Shown: piece after piece, positions 19,963 through 29,471 of the stretch
Layout: each line of letters starts with the position of its first letter
How positions within the stretch are numbered: position 1 is the stretch's first letter
NCBI GenBank assembly: GCA_013306675.1
Contig: JABLUY010000158.1
Span: 1 to 64,000 of the forward strand
Origin: Thraustochytrium sp. TN22
Lineage: Eukaryota > Sar > Bigyra > Thraustochytrida > Thraustochytriidae
Length of the DNA: 64,000 nt
Reading direction: 5' to 3'
The notes under the pieces: model-generated
Told to the model about the DNA's origin: nothing
What the model saw: the letters and a program-made list of their open reading frames with translations, nothing else
Database searches by the model: none
Position numbers and translations under genes: made by a program

Positions 19963-21387
19963 TCAGTCCTTGTGGGCGTCATCATCGCCGCCGCCGCCGC
20001 CGCCGCTGCCGCCGGCCATCGGGGCGACCACGTCCAGCAGGGGCCGCGCGGAGTTCCACTTCCAGACGCCAACGACGCGGTCCGGGCGGAATTGGACCAT
20101 GAGCTCACGGTTCTTGGGGCGACGCAAAGTCATGAGCATATTGTTGTGGGACAGGTCGAGGCGGCGCAGCGCAGGCGCCGAGGCCAGGGCAGCCGCAAAG
20201 GCCTCGGCGGCCTCCCCGGCGCCGAGGTCATTCGTAGCCACGTCCAGCTCCTGCACGTACGGATTGTCCGCGAGGAAGCCGCGCGCCACCGTGATGCCGC
20301 CCTCGCGGCCCAGGTTGTTGTGACGCAAGCCGAGCGAGATCAAGCGGCGGTCCTTGGCGTTGTGAACCAGCGCAGCCACGCCACGAGGGCCCAGCCCGCA
20401 GTCATGCAGCTCCAAGTGCCGTAGCTGACGGCACTTGAGCAGAATTAGCGCCACGTGCTCGGCGCCCTCGGCGCCGAGCGGGTTTCCACGCAGGTCGAGG
20501 CGCTGCAGGCGCGCGCACCGGCTCAAGATGGACGTGAGCGACTTGAGCCCGACTGAGCCAATCTCGTTGCTCGGCAGCGCCACGCGCTGCAGCGTGCGCT
20601 TGTACTTGAGCGCCTTGGCCAGCGTGTGCGCGCCGGCGTCGCCAAAATCGTAAAATACCTTCTCCGCGCGCTGTTGTTTGAGCACGTGCTCCCAGCGCTC
20701 CAGGTTGCGCTCGGCTTTGGTCATCACCGACGCCAGCTGCGACTCGTACTGGTCGCACTGTATGCGGCGAAACTCCGCGAGCGCCTCGTCGTGCGCCGCC
20801 TGCGCCTCGCGCAGCTTGTCACGGGCGGCCTTGCGCCGCTTCCAGCACGCCACGCGCAGCTCCACCGTCACGCACTCCTCGTCGTCCTGCGACTTGAGCT
20901 CCAGGATTGCCTCGCGTACCGTGTCTACGACCACGGCCACTTGCTCCCGCGGGTCCTCCTCCTCCCCATCCCCCTCCTCCCCCTCTCCAACCTCTGCGCC
21001 TGCTGCACCGCGGGCGGCTGCCTCCTCGTTGCGCTTTGAATTCCGCTTCGTCAGCGCGTCGAACGAGAACGCGCGCATCAGCCCGCCCGCCTTGTTCGCG
21101 GCCTTCTCCGCCTCCTTTTCCGCCTCCTCCTGCCGCTTGCGTTCCTCCTCATCATCCTCGCTCGGCGACCCGAGCGTCGTAGACTTGGTGCCCGCCGCGC
21201 TCGGCCCGCTCCCGGTCGTCTTGGACTCCGCGCTGCCCTCTAGGAGGCCCCTCGCCACCGAGGCTTCCGCGTCGACGCCCTCCTTGTCGCCCTGCTCGTC
21301 GTCGTCCACCTCCTGGTCGTCCTCCTGCTCCAGGGCGGCCTCCTGGGCCTTGGACCGCTTGGAGGCCAGCCGCGGCCGCCGCGCCAT
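19963..21387 (-). CDS. RNH1/NLRC3-type leucine-rich-repeat protein
   Basis: The 474-residue product starts at the ATG at 21387. Residues 1-170 are Lys/Glu/Ser-rich and disordered. A helical linker follows (CWKRRKAARDKLREAQAAHDEALAEFRRIQ). At least five ribonuclease-inhibitor-type LRRs occupy about 250-430: LQRVALPSNEIGSVGLKSL, LQRLDLRGNPLGAEGAEHV, LRHLELHDCGLGPRGVAAL, LISLGLRHNNLGREGGITV and LRRLDLSHNNML. The C-terminus is a Gly/Asp-rich tail with a poly-Gly from GCC repeats. Such LRR proteins are scaffolds; TCTE1/DRC5 is one axonemal example. No NACHT or TIR domain is present, so it is not an NLR. Confidence 0.8.
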   Translation of the reverse strand: MARRPRLASKRSKAQEAALEQEDDQEVDDDEQGDKEGVDAEASVARGLLEGSAESKTTGSGPSAAGTKSTTLGSPSEDDEEERKRQEEAEKEAEKAANKAGGLMRAFSFDALTKRNSKRNEEAAARGAAGAEVGEGEEGDGEEEDPREQVAVVVDTVREAILELKSQDDEECVTVELRVACWKRRKAARDKLREAQAAHDEALAEFRRIQCDQYESQLASVMTKAERNLERWEHVLKQQRAEKVFYDFGDAGAHTLAKALKYKRTLQRVALPSNEIGSVGLKSLTSILSRCARLQRLDLRGNPLGAEGAEHVALILLKCRQLRHLELHDCGLGPRGVAALVHNAKDRRLISLGLRHNNLGREGGITVARGFLADNPYVQELDVATNDLGAGEAAEAFAAALASAPALRRLDLSHNNMLMTLRRPKNRELMVQFRPDRVVGVWKWNSARPLLDVVAPMAGGSGGGGGGDDDAHKD

Positions 21388-21987
21388 GGCGCCGGGCCCG
21401 TCCTGCTGCGTGGTCCACCGCACGGCCTCCTCCCCGCGCGCGCGGGGCCCGCTGGCCGGCGCCCGGCGCCTTTTGCTCGCGCGCTCGCCAGCCCAGCCGG
21501 GCAGCTGAGGCCGTTGACGTTGACGTACTGCCCTGCGCTGCAGTGCGCCGTGGCGCGGCCTCGTGGGACGCGCGTCCCACCGGGCTCGGGTCGCCGGCCT
21601 GGCTGCGCCGGAGCCCGCTCGGCGGCCTCGGCGCGAGGCCCGCCTCGCGCCGTGTCTCGCGAGCCCCTCGCCGCCGGCGCGAGCGCGAGCGCGGGCCCGC
21701 CCTGCCGACGCGCGTGCGCGCGCGCAGAACTTGAAGTTGAAGGCCTGCCGTGGCCGAGCGGCGCCGCGGAGCGGCAATGCCTGGTGACTTGCATCAGGCG
21801 CAGGCGCAGAACAGAGACGCCGGACCGCCGCTCGTGACGCGTGACGAGGCGCTCGTCGCGCGCTCGCTCGCTCGCTCGTGTGCGCGGCGGCAGCGAGGGC
21901 CGAGCGGCCGTGCGGCACCCGGGCCTCGGTCTCGCCGCGCTGGACTTGGGCGAGGCTGCGGGTGCGCCGCGGCTGCTGCTCCGCAGC
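21388..21987. promoter_or_regulatory. Divergent promoter region with AACTTGAAG and GCTC array
   Basis: This 600-base region separates the LRR gene and the small plus-strand gene. It has an AACTTGAAGTTGAAGG element at about 21727-21742 and a GCTC tetranucleotide array at about 21861-21878, 110-127 bases before the plus-strand ATG. Frames within it start at non-ATG codons or are Arg/Ala-only. Confidence 0.5.
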
Positions 21988-22329
21988 ATGGTGACCAGGG
22001 CCGGCGTGCGCGTGCTGCTGCTCGGCCGCCGCGCGGACGTGGCCGAGGCGTACCGCCGCGCGCTCGCAGGCACACGCGTGACCCAGGTCGATCATCGAAC
22101 CGATGTGAGTGATGCTGTGAGGAAACTACGAGGCGGCGATGCGGACGCGGTGGTCATTGGCGGTGCCATGGATACCGCAAGCCGCACCACGCTGCAGAAC
22201 GCCGCGCAGGCGTGCGGGACCCCGACCGTCTTTGTGCAGCTCTGGAAGGTATGGAAGGGCGGGATTCGTGCCCAGGTCGTTGCCGGCCTGCGTGCTCAGG
22301 GTCTCGACATCCTCAAACCTCCCAAATAA
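21988..22329 (+). CDS. Small Rossmann-like orphan protein
   Basis: The 113-residue frame begins MVTRAGVRVLLLGRRADVAE. It shows alternating strand/helix pattern: RVLLLGRR, TRVTQVDHR, ADAVVIGGAMD, PTVFVQLWKVW. This resembles a small flavodoxin/receiver-like or Rossmann half-fold, but no phospho-acceptor or nucleotide motif is complete. It ends QGLDILKPPK. The upstream frame is open but starts at GTG. Function is unknown. Confidence 0.6.
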   Translation: MVTRAGVRVLLLGRRADVAEAYRRALAGTRVTQVDHRTDVSDAVRKLRGGDADAVVIGGAMDTASRTTLQNAAQACGTPTVFVQLWKVWKGGIRAQVVAGLRAQGLDILKPPK

Positions 22330-22899
22330 GTTTTTTTCTTTCAAAGAAGAACAAAACTCCAGTTTCATACAAGCCGCAAGCGACGACATGCACACCAGTG
22401 CGCCGTCGAAGACATCGTGATCCTTGCCAAAGAGTTCTTTGCCTTTGAACAGCGAGTGCGTTTCATTCCTTGTCTTTAGCCTCCATCTCGCACGTTCGTT
22501 CGCAAGCTCGTCCGCATACTCGCAAGCCCGCACGCGGGCAGTCACACACACTCGCTCGCACGCCTCCCGCCCGCGCGCCTCCCGCCGGCGCCCGCCGGCC
22601 CCGCCCCACCCGCCAAGGCCGCTAAGGACTTCAGGTCAGCCCCACACCTGATGAGGAGAGCGCCGCTCTCCTGGCTAGCCGTTTCTCTGCCGCACGTGCA
22701 GCGCGAACCAAGCGATGTCGGAGATACACCCATAGAGGAGGCCGGCCATCGGCGGCGGCGCCCTTGGCGCTTGGCGCGGTGGCACAGCCAGCAGCGCGCG
22801 GAGCTTCCTTCACGTCCGCGCGCTCGCGCGCGACTGCGACGCTTCGTGCTCGCGCGAGGCTGCGGGCCCGCAAGGTCCGCAAAGCTCGCCCTCGGCAAG
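22330..22899. other. Intergenic, AT-richer then GC-rich leader
   Basis: After the small gene a T-rich tract (about 22329-22350) may be 3' UTR. The remainder is the leader of the next gene and contains pyrimidine-rich CCTCCCGCCCGCG direct repeats at about 22562-22590. The coding frame of the next gene remains open through its last 250 bases, but composition suggests leader. Confidence 0.5.
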
Positions 22900-24837
22900 A
22901 TGAAGCGAAACTTGCCGCCGCCTCTCTTCGAAGAGGAGCGCAAGCGCACGCCGGAGGACTACGCCGCGACGGTGCAGGACTTCTTGGACGACGAGGAGGA
23001 ACAGCTAGACCCAAAGCTGCAGGAGCTCGAGTGCCTGTACCAGCACAAGCTGACCGCGCAGGAGAGGCAGCTGCAGGAGCTACGCAACGCGCTCAGCGAT
23101 GAGCGGTGTCGGCGCGACGAGGACCGCGCGCGCTTTGCCGCGGAGCTGGACGCGCATGTGCGCGAGAGCGCAGCGCGGCTGGAAGCGCTCGAGTCCAAGC
23201 ACGCCGCCGACGCCACCGACAGAGAGGAGTACCGCAGCTACCTGAGCAAGCACTACGAGACCGTGGCCAAGCAGGTGGAGCAGGAGCACTCGTTTGAGGT
23301 GGCGACGTTGCATGCCAAGATCCGCGAACTGGAGAAGAACGAGGTGGAGCGCGCCATTCTGAAGAAACGCGCCGGCGAGCTGGTCGAGCTCAAGCGCACC
23401 GTGGAGGTGCTCCGCGGCGAGCTAGCAAATCAGCAGGCCGAATTCCTGGCGCAAATGAGCCAGAAGGAGGCCAGTCACGCCGCGCGGCTCGCGGAGGACA
23501 CGCGCACCCTGCGCAGTGCCAACAAGTCGCTCGAGGAGGCGGTCAGTAGCAAGTCCATGGAGTGCGTGCACCTCGCGCAGAAGATCGAGCAGCTCGCGGC
23601 GGATCGCAACGCGCTGCAGTTTGACCTGGCGCAGGCGAGCGAGCGCCTCGGCCCGCTGGAGAACGACGTCGCGCTCCTTCGCCAGCAGGCCGACGTGTAC
23701 GAGTCGGAGCGCCTGCAGAACATGGACACCATGGAAGCGCTGCGACGCAAGATCGCTGACCTGACCACCAAACTGCGCGCGCGTGCCTCTGCGATGCAGG
23801 AGGAGCGCGAGCGCGCGCGCGCGCGCGACCAGGTCGTGCACGCCTTTCAGACGGCGGTGCACGAGCTCATGCACGACGAAGAGCGCGACAGCGACGGCTT
23901 TCTCACGCACGGCTTGCTGCAGCTTTATGATCGCTTCGTGGCGGGCTCCGAGCTCGAGGAGCGTCTGGCGGAGGACAGCCGCGCGGTCCTCGATGCGGAG
24001 ACCCCGCTCAAGGCGGTGTCAGACCGTCTGCCCACGCTCGAGTTCATGCGCCAGCGGAATGCCCTGCACCGCGTTGTGCAATGCAAGTCACGCGACGCGC
24101 AACGCGCACACTCCAAGCTGCTGCAGCACAAGCGCAACGCACAGGCGCACCACGCTGCCATCCTTGCCGACAACAAGACCTTGCGCCGCCGCATCGTCGC
24201 GCTGGAGCGCAAGAACCACCTGCTCGACTCGCAGCTCTATCAGACCAAGCAGCAAGTCACCCACCTGCGTCGCCGCCACGGCCTCGAGAAGGGCAAGCAG
24301 CCCATTACGCAGCGAGGCCAGGCGCAGGTCACAGCCTTGGACAAGATTATTCAGGACGCGGCCGCGGCGGCCGCCGCTGCGATGCCCTCGGATGGCAACG
24401 ACGACGACGACGACGACGTCGACCCGAACGAGAGCAACAAGCAGTCCGTCCAGCGGTCACGACCAGCCACGGAGCCTTTTCCAAGCGCGCACAGCCCCGC
24501 GCGACTGCCTGTCCCAGAGCCCCTCTCGCCCTTTTCGCCGCCCTGGCACATGGGCCCTCCACAGCACACGCGCAGCTTGGCGGCGCTCGCCATAACGAGC
24601 CCAGCTCCAGACCGCGTTCTGGCGAGGCGCGCCGGAGGGGATTCGGCGCCGCGTACCTTGGCAAGCCCGGCCTCCTTCGGTAGCCTCGGGCCCGACGTCG
24701 AGGACGTTGCCCGCCCTTGGCCCACGGACGAGGCCGCGGCCGTGGCCAAGGACGGTCCGCAGAACGGTCAAGACGACGCCGATACTTCGATGAACCAGGC
24801 TTGGCGAGACCGCCAGGCGCTGCGTCCCAAGCGCTAA
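22900..24837 (+). CDS. Long coiled-coil protein resembling the C-terminal half of CFAP57
   Basis: The ATG at 22900 gives 645 residues starting MKRNLPPPLFEEERKRTPED. Coiled coil runs from about 30 to 310. A short helical module follows (VVHAFQTAVHELMHDEE, then LLQLYDRFVAG), then a second coiled coil (LEFMRQRNALHRVVQCK to LERKNHLLDSQLYQTKQQVTHLRRRHG). A disordered tail of about 170 residues includes a poly-Asp run and ends RQALRPKR. The order of coiled coil, phenylalanine-containing helix module and terminal coiled coil recalls the part of ciliary CFAP57 after its WD40 repeats, which are absent here. That resemblance is from memory and moderate. The last codons are duplicated in the 3' flank. 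Confidence 0.75.
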   Translation: MKRNLPPPLFEEERKRTPEDYAATVQDFLDDEEEQLDPKLQELECLYQHKLTAQERQLQELRNALSDERCRRDEDRARFAAELDAHVRESAARLEALESKHAADATDREEYRSYLSKHYETVAKQVEQEHSFEVATLHAKIRELEKNEVERAILKKRAGELVELKRTVEVLRGELANQQAEFLAQMSQKEASHAARLAEDTRTLRSANKSLEEAVSSKSMECVHLAQKIEQLAADRNALQFDLAQASERLGPLENDVALLRQQADVYESERLQNMDTMEALRRKIADLTTKLRARASAMQEERERARARDQVVHAFQTAVHELMHDEERDSDGFLTHGLLQLYDRFVAGSELEERLAEDSRAVLDAETPLKAVSDRLPTLEFMRQRNALHRVVQCKSRDAQRAHSKLLQHKRNAQAHHAAILADNKTLRRRIVALERKNHLLDSQLYQTKQQVTHLRRRHGLEKGKQPITQRGQAQVTALDKIIQDAAAAAAAAMPSDGNDDDDDDVDPNESNKQSVQRSRPATEPFPSAHSPARLPVPEPLSPFSPPWHMGPPQHTRSLAALAITSPAPDRVLARRAGGDSAPRTLASPASFGSLGPDVEDVARPWPTDEAAAVAKDGPQNGQDDADTSMNQAWRDRQALRPKR

Positions 24838-24925
24838 CAGCTTTCCCAAGGAAAGCTCTGCGCGAAAACAGAGCGCGCTGCGTCCCAAGCGCTCTCCCAA
24901 GGAAAGCTCTGCACGAAAACAGAGC
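24817..24925. repeat. 58-bp tandem duplication across the stop codon, with two hairpins
   Basis: Unit 1 (24817-24874) begins in the last coding codons, includes the stop and continues into the 3' flank. Unit 2 (24875-24925) repeats it with a 7-base deletion and a few changes. Unit 1 can form AGCTTTCC-CAA-GGAAAGCT (8-bp stem) and GCTCTG-N8-CAGAGC (6-bp stem). Unit 2 keeps only the second stem intact. Confidence 0.8.
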
Positions 24926-25322
24926 ACTTCGCAAAAACAGGTCCCAAGGAGGGCGAAGAGTTTAAGCTCTGCGTGAGCGAGCGACCAAGCGCAGCACGAC
25001 GTCCAGAACGACGCTAGCGAGATCGCTGGGTCCCAAGCGCTGAGCGACCCAGCCAACCAAGGTCTCAACATGGAGAGCCGGAGCTCAAGCGCTTCTTGAC
25101 TGTGAGTCATACATACACCGTGCGTCGAAGGACGTCAAGGCCATCGTCATTGAGGTCAGTCATCGCGTTGTGGTCAAGCGACCTCGAGGCAAGCCAGCCT
25201 TCAAGTTCGTTCTGCGCAGTGGTTATGTTTGGTGTGCCAAGGTCGCGCGTAGTTGTACACGCCGCGCGCGCCACCCGTTCGACCGCAGAGCCGGAAAGCC
25301 CGGCCAGCCAAGCGCGCGCGGG
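24838..25322. other. Intergenic: 3' duplication then featureless leader
   Basis: The first 90 bases belong to the tandem duplication. Further CCCAAGCGCTGAGCGACC-type partial echoes of it occur near 25030-25050. The remainder to the next ATG shows no gene or repeat of note. Confidence 0.5.
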
Positions 25323-25832
25323 ATGGAGGACGCGCTGGAGGCGCGGCGCGCGCTGGAGGAGGCGCTGCGGCAGGAGGGAGACGGCGAGGTCGCCCGCGAG
25401 GCCGCGCGGCGGCGGCTGCTGGCGAGCGCGGCGCGCGCGCTGCCGGGGGATGGCGTGGATGGCGGGCTCCTGGCCGGCGTGACGGACCCGGACGCCGCCT
25501 TGCCGGAGGCCTTCGCGCGCGCAGAGCTCTGGCGCGCCGTCAAGGCGGCCGCGCGGCCCGCGCTCACCACCGCGCAGGCCGAGCTGGACCGCCAGGACAG
25601 GTCGCGCCTCGTGCAGGAGGCGCGGTTTGAGGCGTGGTACATGGAGCAGGCCACGCGCGCGCTCGGCAACGAGCTGGACAAGATGCGCCACGACGACGTC
25701 TTCCACGGCACCGAAGAGGAGGTAGAGCTGCTCGTTGAGTCTCTGCGTGTGGGCGCCACGGACGCCATCTTTGATGACGAAGTACGAGCAATTTGCGTGC
25801 CTCTGGCTTCTTCCTCTTCTTCAGGTCGATGA
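25323..25832 (+). CDS. Small helical orphan, possible 3' mini-intron
   Basis: The unspliced frame encodes 169 residues of mostly Ala/Glu/Arg helix (MEDALEARRALEEALRQEG; RFEAWYMEQATRALGNELDKM; EVELLVESLRVGATDAIFDDE). It ends in a low-quality VRAICVPLASSSSSGR. That tail reads exactly across GTACGA...TTCTTCAG (25782-25824), which has a splice donor, pyrimidine tract and acceptor. Removing these 43 bases would replace the tail with VDDEVSLLAELCH and continue to a stop at 25932. The start is the first ATG; the upstream extension begins with GTG. Family is unknown. Its 3' end lies 60-160 bases from the convergent Mtr4 gene. Confidence 0.6.
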   Translation: MEDALEARRALEEALRQEGDGEVAREAARRRLLASAARALPGDGVDGGLLAGVTDPDAALPEAFARAELWRAVKAAARPALTTAQAELDRQDRSRLVQEARFEAWYMEQATRALGNELDKMRHDDVFHGTEEEVELLVESLRVGATDAIFDDEVRAICVPLASSSSSGR

Positions 25833-25994
25833 TGAAGTATCGTTGCTCGCTGAGCTCTGCCATGTAAACTTATCATGCACACCTTTTTTTCTTCTCAGTT
25901 TGCACACTGCAACATTTGTTCCGATTTTATAGAGTACTACCCAGCATTGCATTGCCATTGCATTGCCATTGCATTGCATCGCACGGTGGCTCCC

Positions 25995-28900
25995 TCACAG
26001 GTAGAGCGAGGCGGCAAAGATGATGTCGCGCTTGATGAGATCGACAGCCTTGGCGAACTTCTGCTCCATGTCGACGTCGCCAATGACGCGGGCAGCAACG
26101 CCGAGCTGACGCAGGAGCTCGACGAGGCGGCGCACACAACGAATGATGGTGCCCTCAAAGACGGAGGTGAGCTCGCAAATCTGGCTAAAGCGCGCGCCCT
26201 GGCACCAGTTGAAGACGGCATTCATGAGGTCGGGGCGGAACTTCTGGGAGAACTCCTCCGGGTCGACGGGGAGGTTGGCGTCCTGCTGCACCTGGCCGAC
26301 CTTCTTGGCGACCTTTTGCAGCTTCTCGAAGAGCGCGTTGAGGTCCTCAGGCACCGGGTCCTCGGTCTCGCCGGCCTCCGTGAAGACGAGGCAGGAGAGC
26401 AGCGCGGCGCACTGCGGCGGCGTGAGCGCCTTGAAGGCGCCGCCGAGGAGCAGCTCGGTAATGACCAGCTCGTCGGCCGTGGAGATTTCGCAGCCGACAC
26501 GACCCTTGAGCTGGATGACGCCGTCCTTGTCGACGTGATTGAGGCGGCGCAGCACGACCTTCATGGCCTTGAGCTTGTCCTTCATGGGCAGACTCTTCTT
26601 TTGGCGGATGTCCTTCTTGATGAGCGTGAGCTCGGTGCGCACGTTGAACTTGCGCATGAAGGCGTCCACGAGGCGGAGCTTCTCCGAGGCGTCCTCGAGG
26701 GTATTGATGGGGTCCTTGTCCAGGCTCTGCTGCAGCGAGGCGCGGTTCTGCAAAAGCACAGGCAGCTTGGGGTCATCCACCTTGAGGTGCTCGACCGGGT
26801 CCAGCACTGGAATGCCGTTCGGATTGCGGCGGTGCAGCTCTGCGAGCGTGTCGAGGAGCGCCTCGTTCTGGTCCTTGCCCTTGGGCATCATGACGCAGAG
26901 CTGGCAGAGCTGGCGCAGGTCGCTTAGGGGGACCTCGCGCACGACCGCGGCCGGCGTGGCCCGCTTGCGCTGCATCTCTTCATGGTCGCGCTTGTTCTTG
27001 CGACCTTTCTTGCCACGGCCCTCGCTTGCAGACCCCAGGGGCGCGGTGGCGATGTTGCCAGCGAAGGGCTGGTTCCGGTCGGTCGAGTCTGCGGCCGCGA
27101 GCACCTGGATGCCGGTGATCTCACGCACGGAGCTGCCCTCCACGGCACGCGCCTTCTTGACGTCGAGGACGACAACCCAGCCCCAGCCGTCGCGCAGCTC
27201 CACAACGCGGCCCGGCTTGAGAACGGACGCGAGGTGGGCCGACTGCATGACAATGGCGGCAATCTGATCGTCCTTTTGCGCCAGCTGCGTGCGCAAGAAG
27301 TTGTAGTTGGCCACCTCGTCCTCGCGGTCCACCTTCATGGTCTCGAGGCGGCCCTCGAGCTCGTGCTGGCGCGCCTCGAGCTCCGGAATGGCGCACTCCT
27401 GCTGAAAGGTGTACAGCGAGTTGCGGATGACGAACTCCGGGTCCGCGTCCTCGACGCGCATCAGGTTCAGCAACATGTTGTAGGTCAGATAGAAGCTGGA
27501 CGTGAGCGGGTTCGCCAGGCCGCTCATAATCTCCTTGGCCTGCGCGGTCTCCATGGGCTCGTCCATCATCTGGATCACGATACCGCGGTCGTCCAGGCCG
27601 CGACGGCCGGCGCGGCCGCTCATCTGGATGTACTCGCCCGGGTTCACAAAGCGAAAGTCGGCGCCGTCGAACTTGCGCATCGCCGAGAAGACGACCGTCT
27701 TGGCAGGCATGTTGATGCCCATGGCAAACGTCTCCGTGGCAAAGAGCACCTTGAGCAGGCCCTCGCCGAAAAGGATCTCCGTCACCTCCTTGAGAATGGG
27801 CAGCAGGCCACCGTGGTGGATGCCAATGCCGCGCTCCAGCAGCGGCAGCAGCGAGCGCACCTGCGGCAGCTGCTTGTCGTCCTCATTGAGCGCGTCGATG
27901 GCGTTCTTGAACACCTTGCGCACCATGGCCTTTTCCTCCTCGCTGGTGAGCGAGAGCTTGGCGAGCTGCGCCGCATACTTCTCGCAGTCCTTCTTGCTAA
28001 AGCTGAACACGATGGCCGGGTCGTAGTTGCGCTGCATGATCATCTGGATGATGCTCAGCAGGTCGCCCACCTTGTCGCGCCGCCGCGCCGCGATGCGCCG
28101 CTTCGCGTCCTTGGTCTTGCCCGAGCCGTCCTCGATGGCGTCCTCCAGATTCGAGGTCGCCATGGACGCCATTGCCTTTTCAAAAGTATCCACGTGGAAC
28201 TTGCCCTTTTCGTCCACGATCAGGTACACGCCCGTGCTGCTCGCCGGGTAAATGTAGTGCTGCAGCGGCGTCGGACGGTAGTCGGTGTACACGGCGTGGC
28301 ACGGCTGGAAGTGCGTCTTGCTGATCCAGTCGCAGAACTGCTGCGCGTTCGGAATGGTTGCCGACAGGAACGCGAAGCGCACCTTGTGGGGCAGGAGCAA
28401 GATGGCCTCCTCCCAGACCACGCCGCGCTCGCGGTCGCGCATGTAATGCACCTCATCGAAGATGGCGTACGCCACCTCGCGAATCACCTCCGACCCGCGG
28501 TACAGCATCGACCGCAGAATCTCCGTCGTCATGACCAGGCAACTCGCGTTCGGATTGATGGTCACGTCGCCCGTCATGAGGCCCACGTCCGAGAACTCGT
28601 CCGCCAGGTCGCGGTACTTTTGGTTCGACAGCGCCTTGATGGGAGACGTGTACACCACGCGCTTCTTGTCGCGCAGCGCCATGGCGATCGCGTACTCCGC
28701 CACCACCGTCTTGCCTGCGGACGTGTGCGCCGCCACCAGCACGCTCTCGTTGCGCTCCAGATAGTTGATGGCCTCGCGCTGGAACCCATCCAGCGTGAAC
28801 GGGTACTCCTTGGCCGGTGGCTTTTGCACCGCCGGCGCCGTCGGCTCCGCGTCCTTGGGCTGCTCGCTCAGCACAGAGGCTGCCGGCGCCGAGGAGGTGG

Positions 28901-29135
28901 ACGTCGCCGGCTCCGCCGGGGCCGCGGGCTCGGCCTCATCCTCCTCGGCCTCCTCGTCGATTTTGGCGCGCTTCGCTGGCGCCTCCACAGCCTCCTCCTC
29001 CTCCTCCTTCTCCTTGCCCTTCCCCGCCGCCGCCTCCGGCTGCTTCTTGTCCGCGCCGGCCTCGGGCTGCACGATGTCCACGGGCGCCGCGTCCAGCTCC
29101 TCGTCGCCGTCGAAGGCCGAGAACAGCTGGTCCAT
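25995..29135 (-). CDS. MTR4: Mtr4/SKIV2L2-type exosome RNA helicase
   Basis: The 1046-residue product is the nuclear DExH helicase that feeds RNA to the exosome, as in TRAMP-like complexes. After an acidic disordered N-terminus (1-108), the helicase starts at YPFTLDGFQREAINYLERNE. Motifs include AHTSAGKT (136-143), TSPIKALSNQK, TGDVTINPNASCLVMTTEIL, DEVH (227-230) and FLSATIPNA. Also present are GIGIHHGGLLPILKEVTEILF, LFATETFAMGINMPAKTV and QMSGRAGRRGLDDRG. The arch/KOW region follows (about 560-820, with PGRVVELRDGWGWVVVLDV). The DSHCT helical domain ends in RDIIFAASLYL. Full length equals yeast Mtr4. The arch makes Mtr4 more likely than Brr2; Ski2 is less likely because of the short N-terminus. 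Confidence 0.95.
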   Translation of the reverse strand: MDQLFSAFDGDEELDAAPVDIVQPEAGADKKQPEAAAGKGKEKEEEEEAVEAPAKRAKIDEEAEEDEAEPAAPAEPATSTSSAPAASVLSEQPKDAEPTAPAVQKPPAKEYPFTLDGFQREAINYLERNESVLVAAHTSAGKTVVAEYAIAMALRDKKRVVYTSPIKALSNQKYRDLADEFSDVGLMTGDVTINPNASCLVMTTEILRSMLYRGSEVIREVAYAIFDEVHYMRDRERGVVWEEAILLLPHKVRFAFLSATIPNAQQFCDWISKTHFQPCHAVYTDYRPTPLQHYIYPASSTGVYLIVDEKGKFHVDTFEKAMASMATSNLEDAIEDGSGKTKDAKRRIAARRRDKVGDLLSIIQMIMQRNYDPAIVFSFSKKDCEKYAAQLAKLSLTSEEEKAMVRKVFKNAIDALNEDDKQLPQVRSLLPLLERGIGIHHGGLLPILKEVTEILFGEGLLKVLFATETFAMGINMPAKTVVFSAMRKFDGADFRFVNPGEYIQMSGRAGRRGLDDRGIVIQMMDEPMETAQAKEIMSGLANPLTSSFYLTYNMLLNLMRVEDADPEFVIRNSLYTFQQECAIPELEARQHELEGRLETMKVDREDEVANYNFLRTQLAQKDDQIAAIVMQSAHLASVLKPGRVVELRDGWGWVVVLDVKKARAVEGSSVREITGIQVLAAADSTDRNQPFAGNIATAPLGSASEGRGKKGRKNKRDHEEMQRKRATPAAVVREVPLSDLRQLCQLCVMMPKGKDQNEALLDTLAELHRRNPNGIPVLDPVEHLKVDDPKLPVLLQNRASLQQSLDKDPINTLEDASEKLRLVDAFMRKFNVRTELTLIKKDIRQKKSLPMKDKLKAMKVVLRRLNHVDKDGVIQLKGRVGCEISTADELVITELLLGGAFKALTPPQCAALLSCLVFTEAGETEDPVPEDLNALFEKLQKVAKKVGQVQQDANLPVDPEEFSQKFRPDLMNAVFNWCQGARFSQICELTSVFEGTIIRCVRRLVELLRQLGVAARVIGDVDMEQKFAKAVDLIKRDIIFAASLYL

Positions 29136-29471
29136 CGTGCCGCCGCCGCCGCCGCCGCCGCGCAGGGCCGCCGCGCAAGGCCGCCCGCCGCCGCCGCCGC
29201 GCCGCGCCGCCACGCGAGTCTGCCGCCGCGCGCCGCCTCCCGCTCGCCGGGTCTCTCTCCTCGCCAGTCAAGTCAGGCGCCGGGACGCCCCGCGCGGGTC
29301 CCGGCCTCAGGGCGCCTTCGAGTTGCTCGTGCTCGCGCAGAGCGGGAGCGAGGGCGCGAGCGGGAGCTAGAGCGGGGCGAGCGAGAGGAGCGTCGGCCAT
29401 CACCACGGCTGGCAACTCGAGCGCGAGAGCTCGGTGCCTCGGGAGGACTTGCCCAGATCGTGGCCGGCGCC
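29136..29471. promoter_or_regulatory. Short bidirectional promoter upstream of Mtr4
   Basis: A GCC/GGC triplet run (29139-29160 and again about 29183-29212) lies immediately 5' of the Mtr4 ATG on its coding strand. A GCGAGCGAG element occurs at about 29376-29390. The other side leads to a small plus-strand frame at 29472. Confidence 0.5.
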
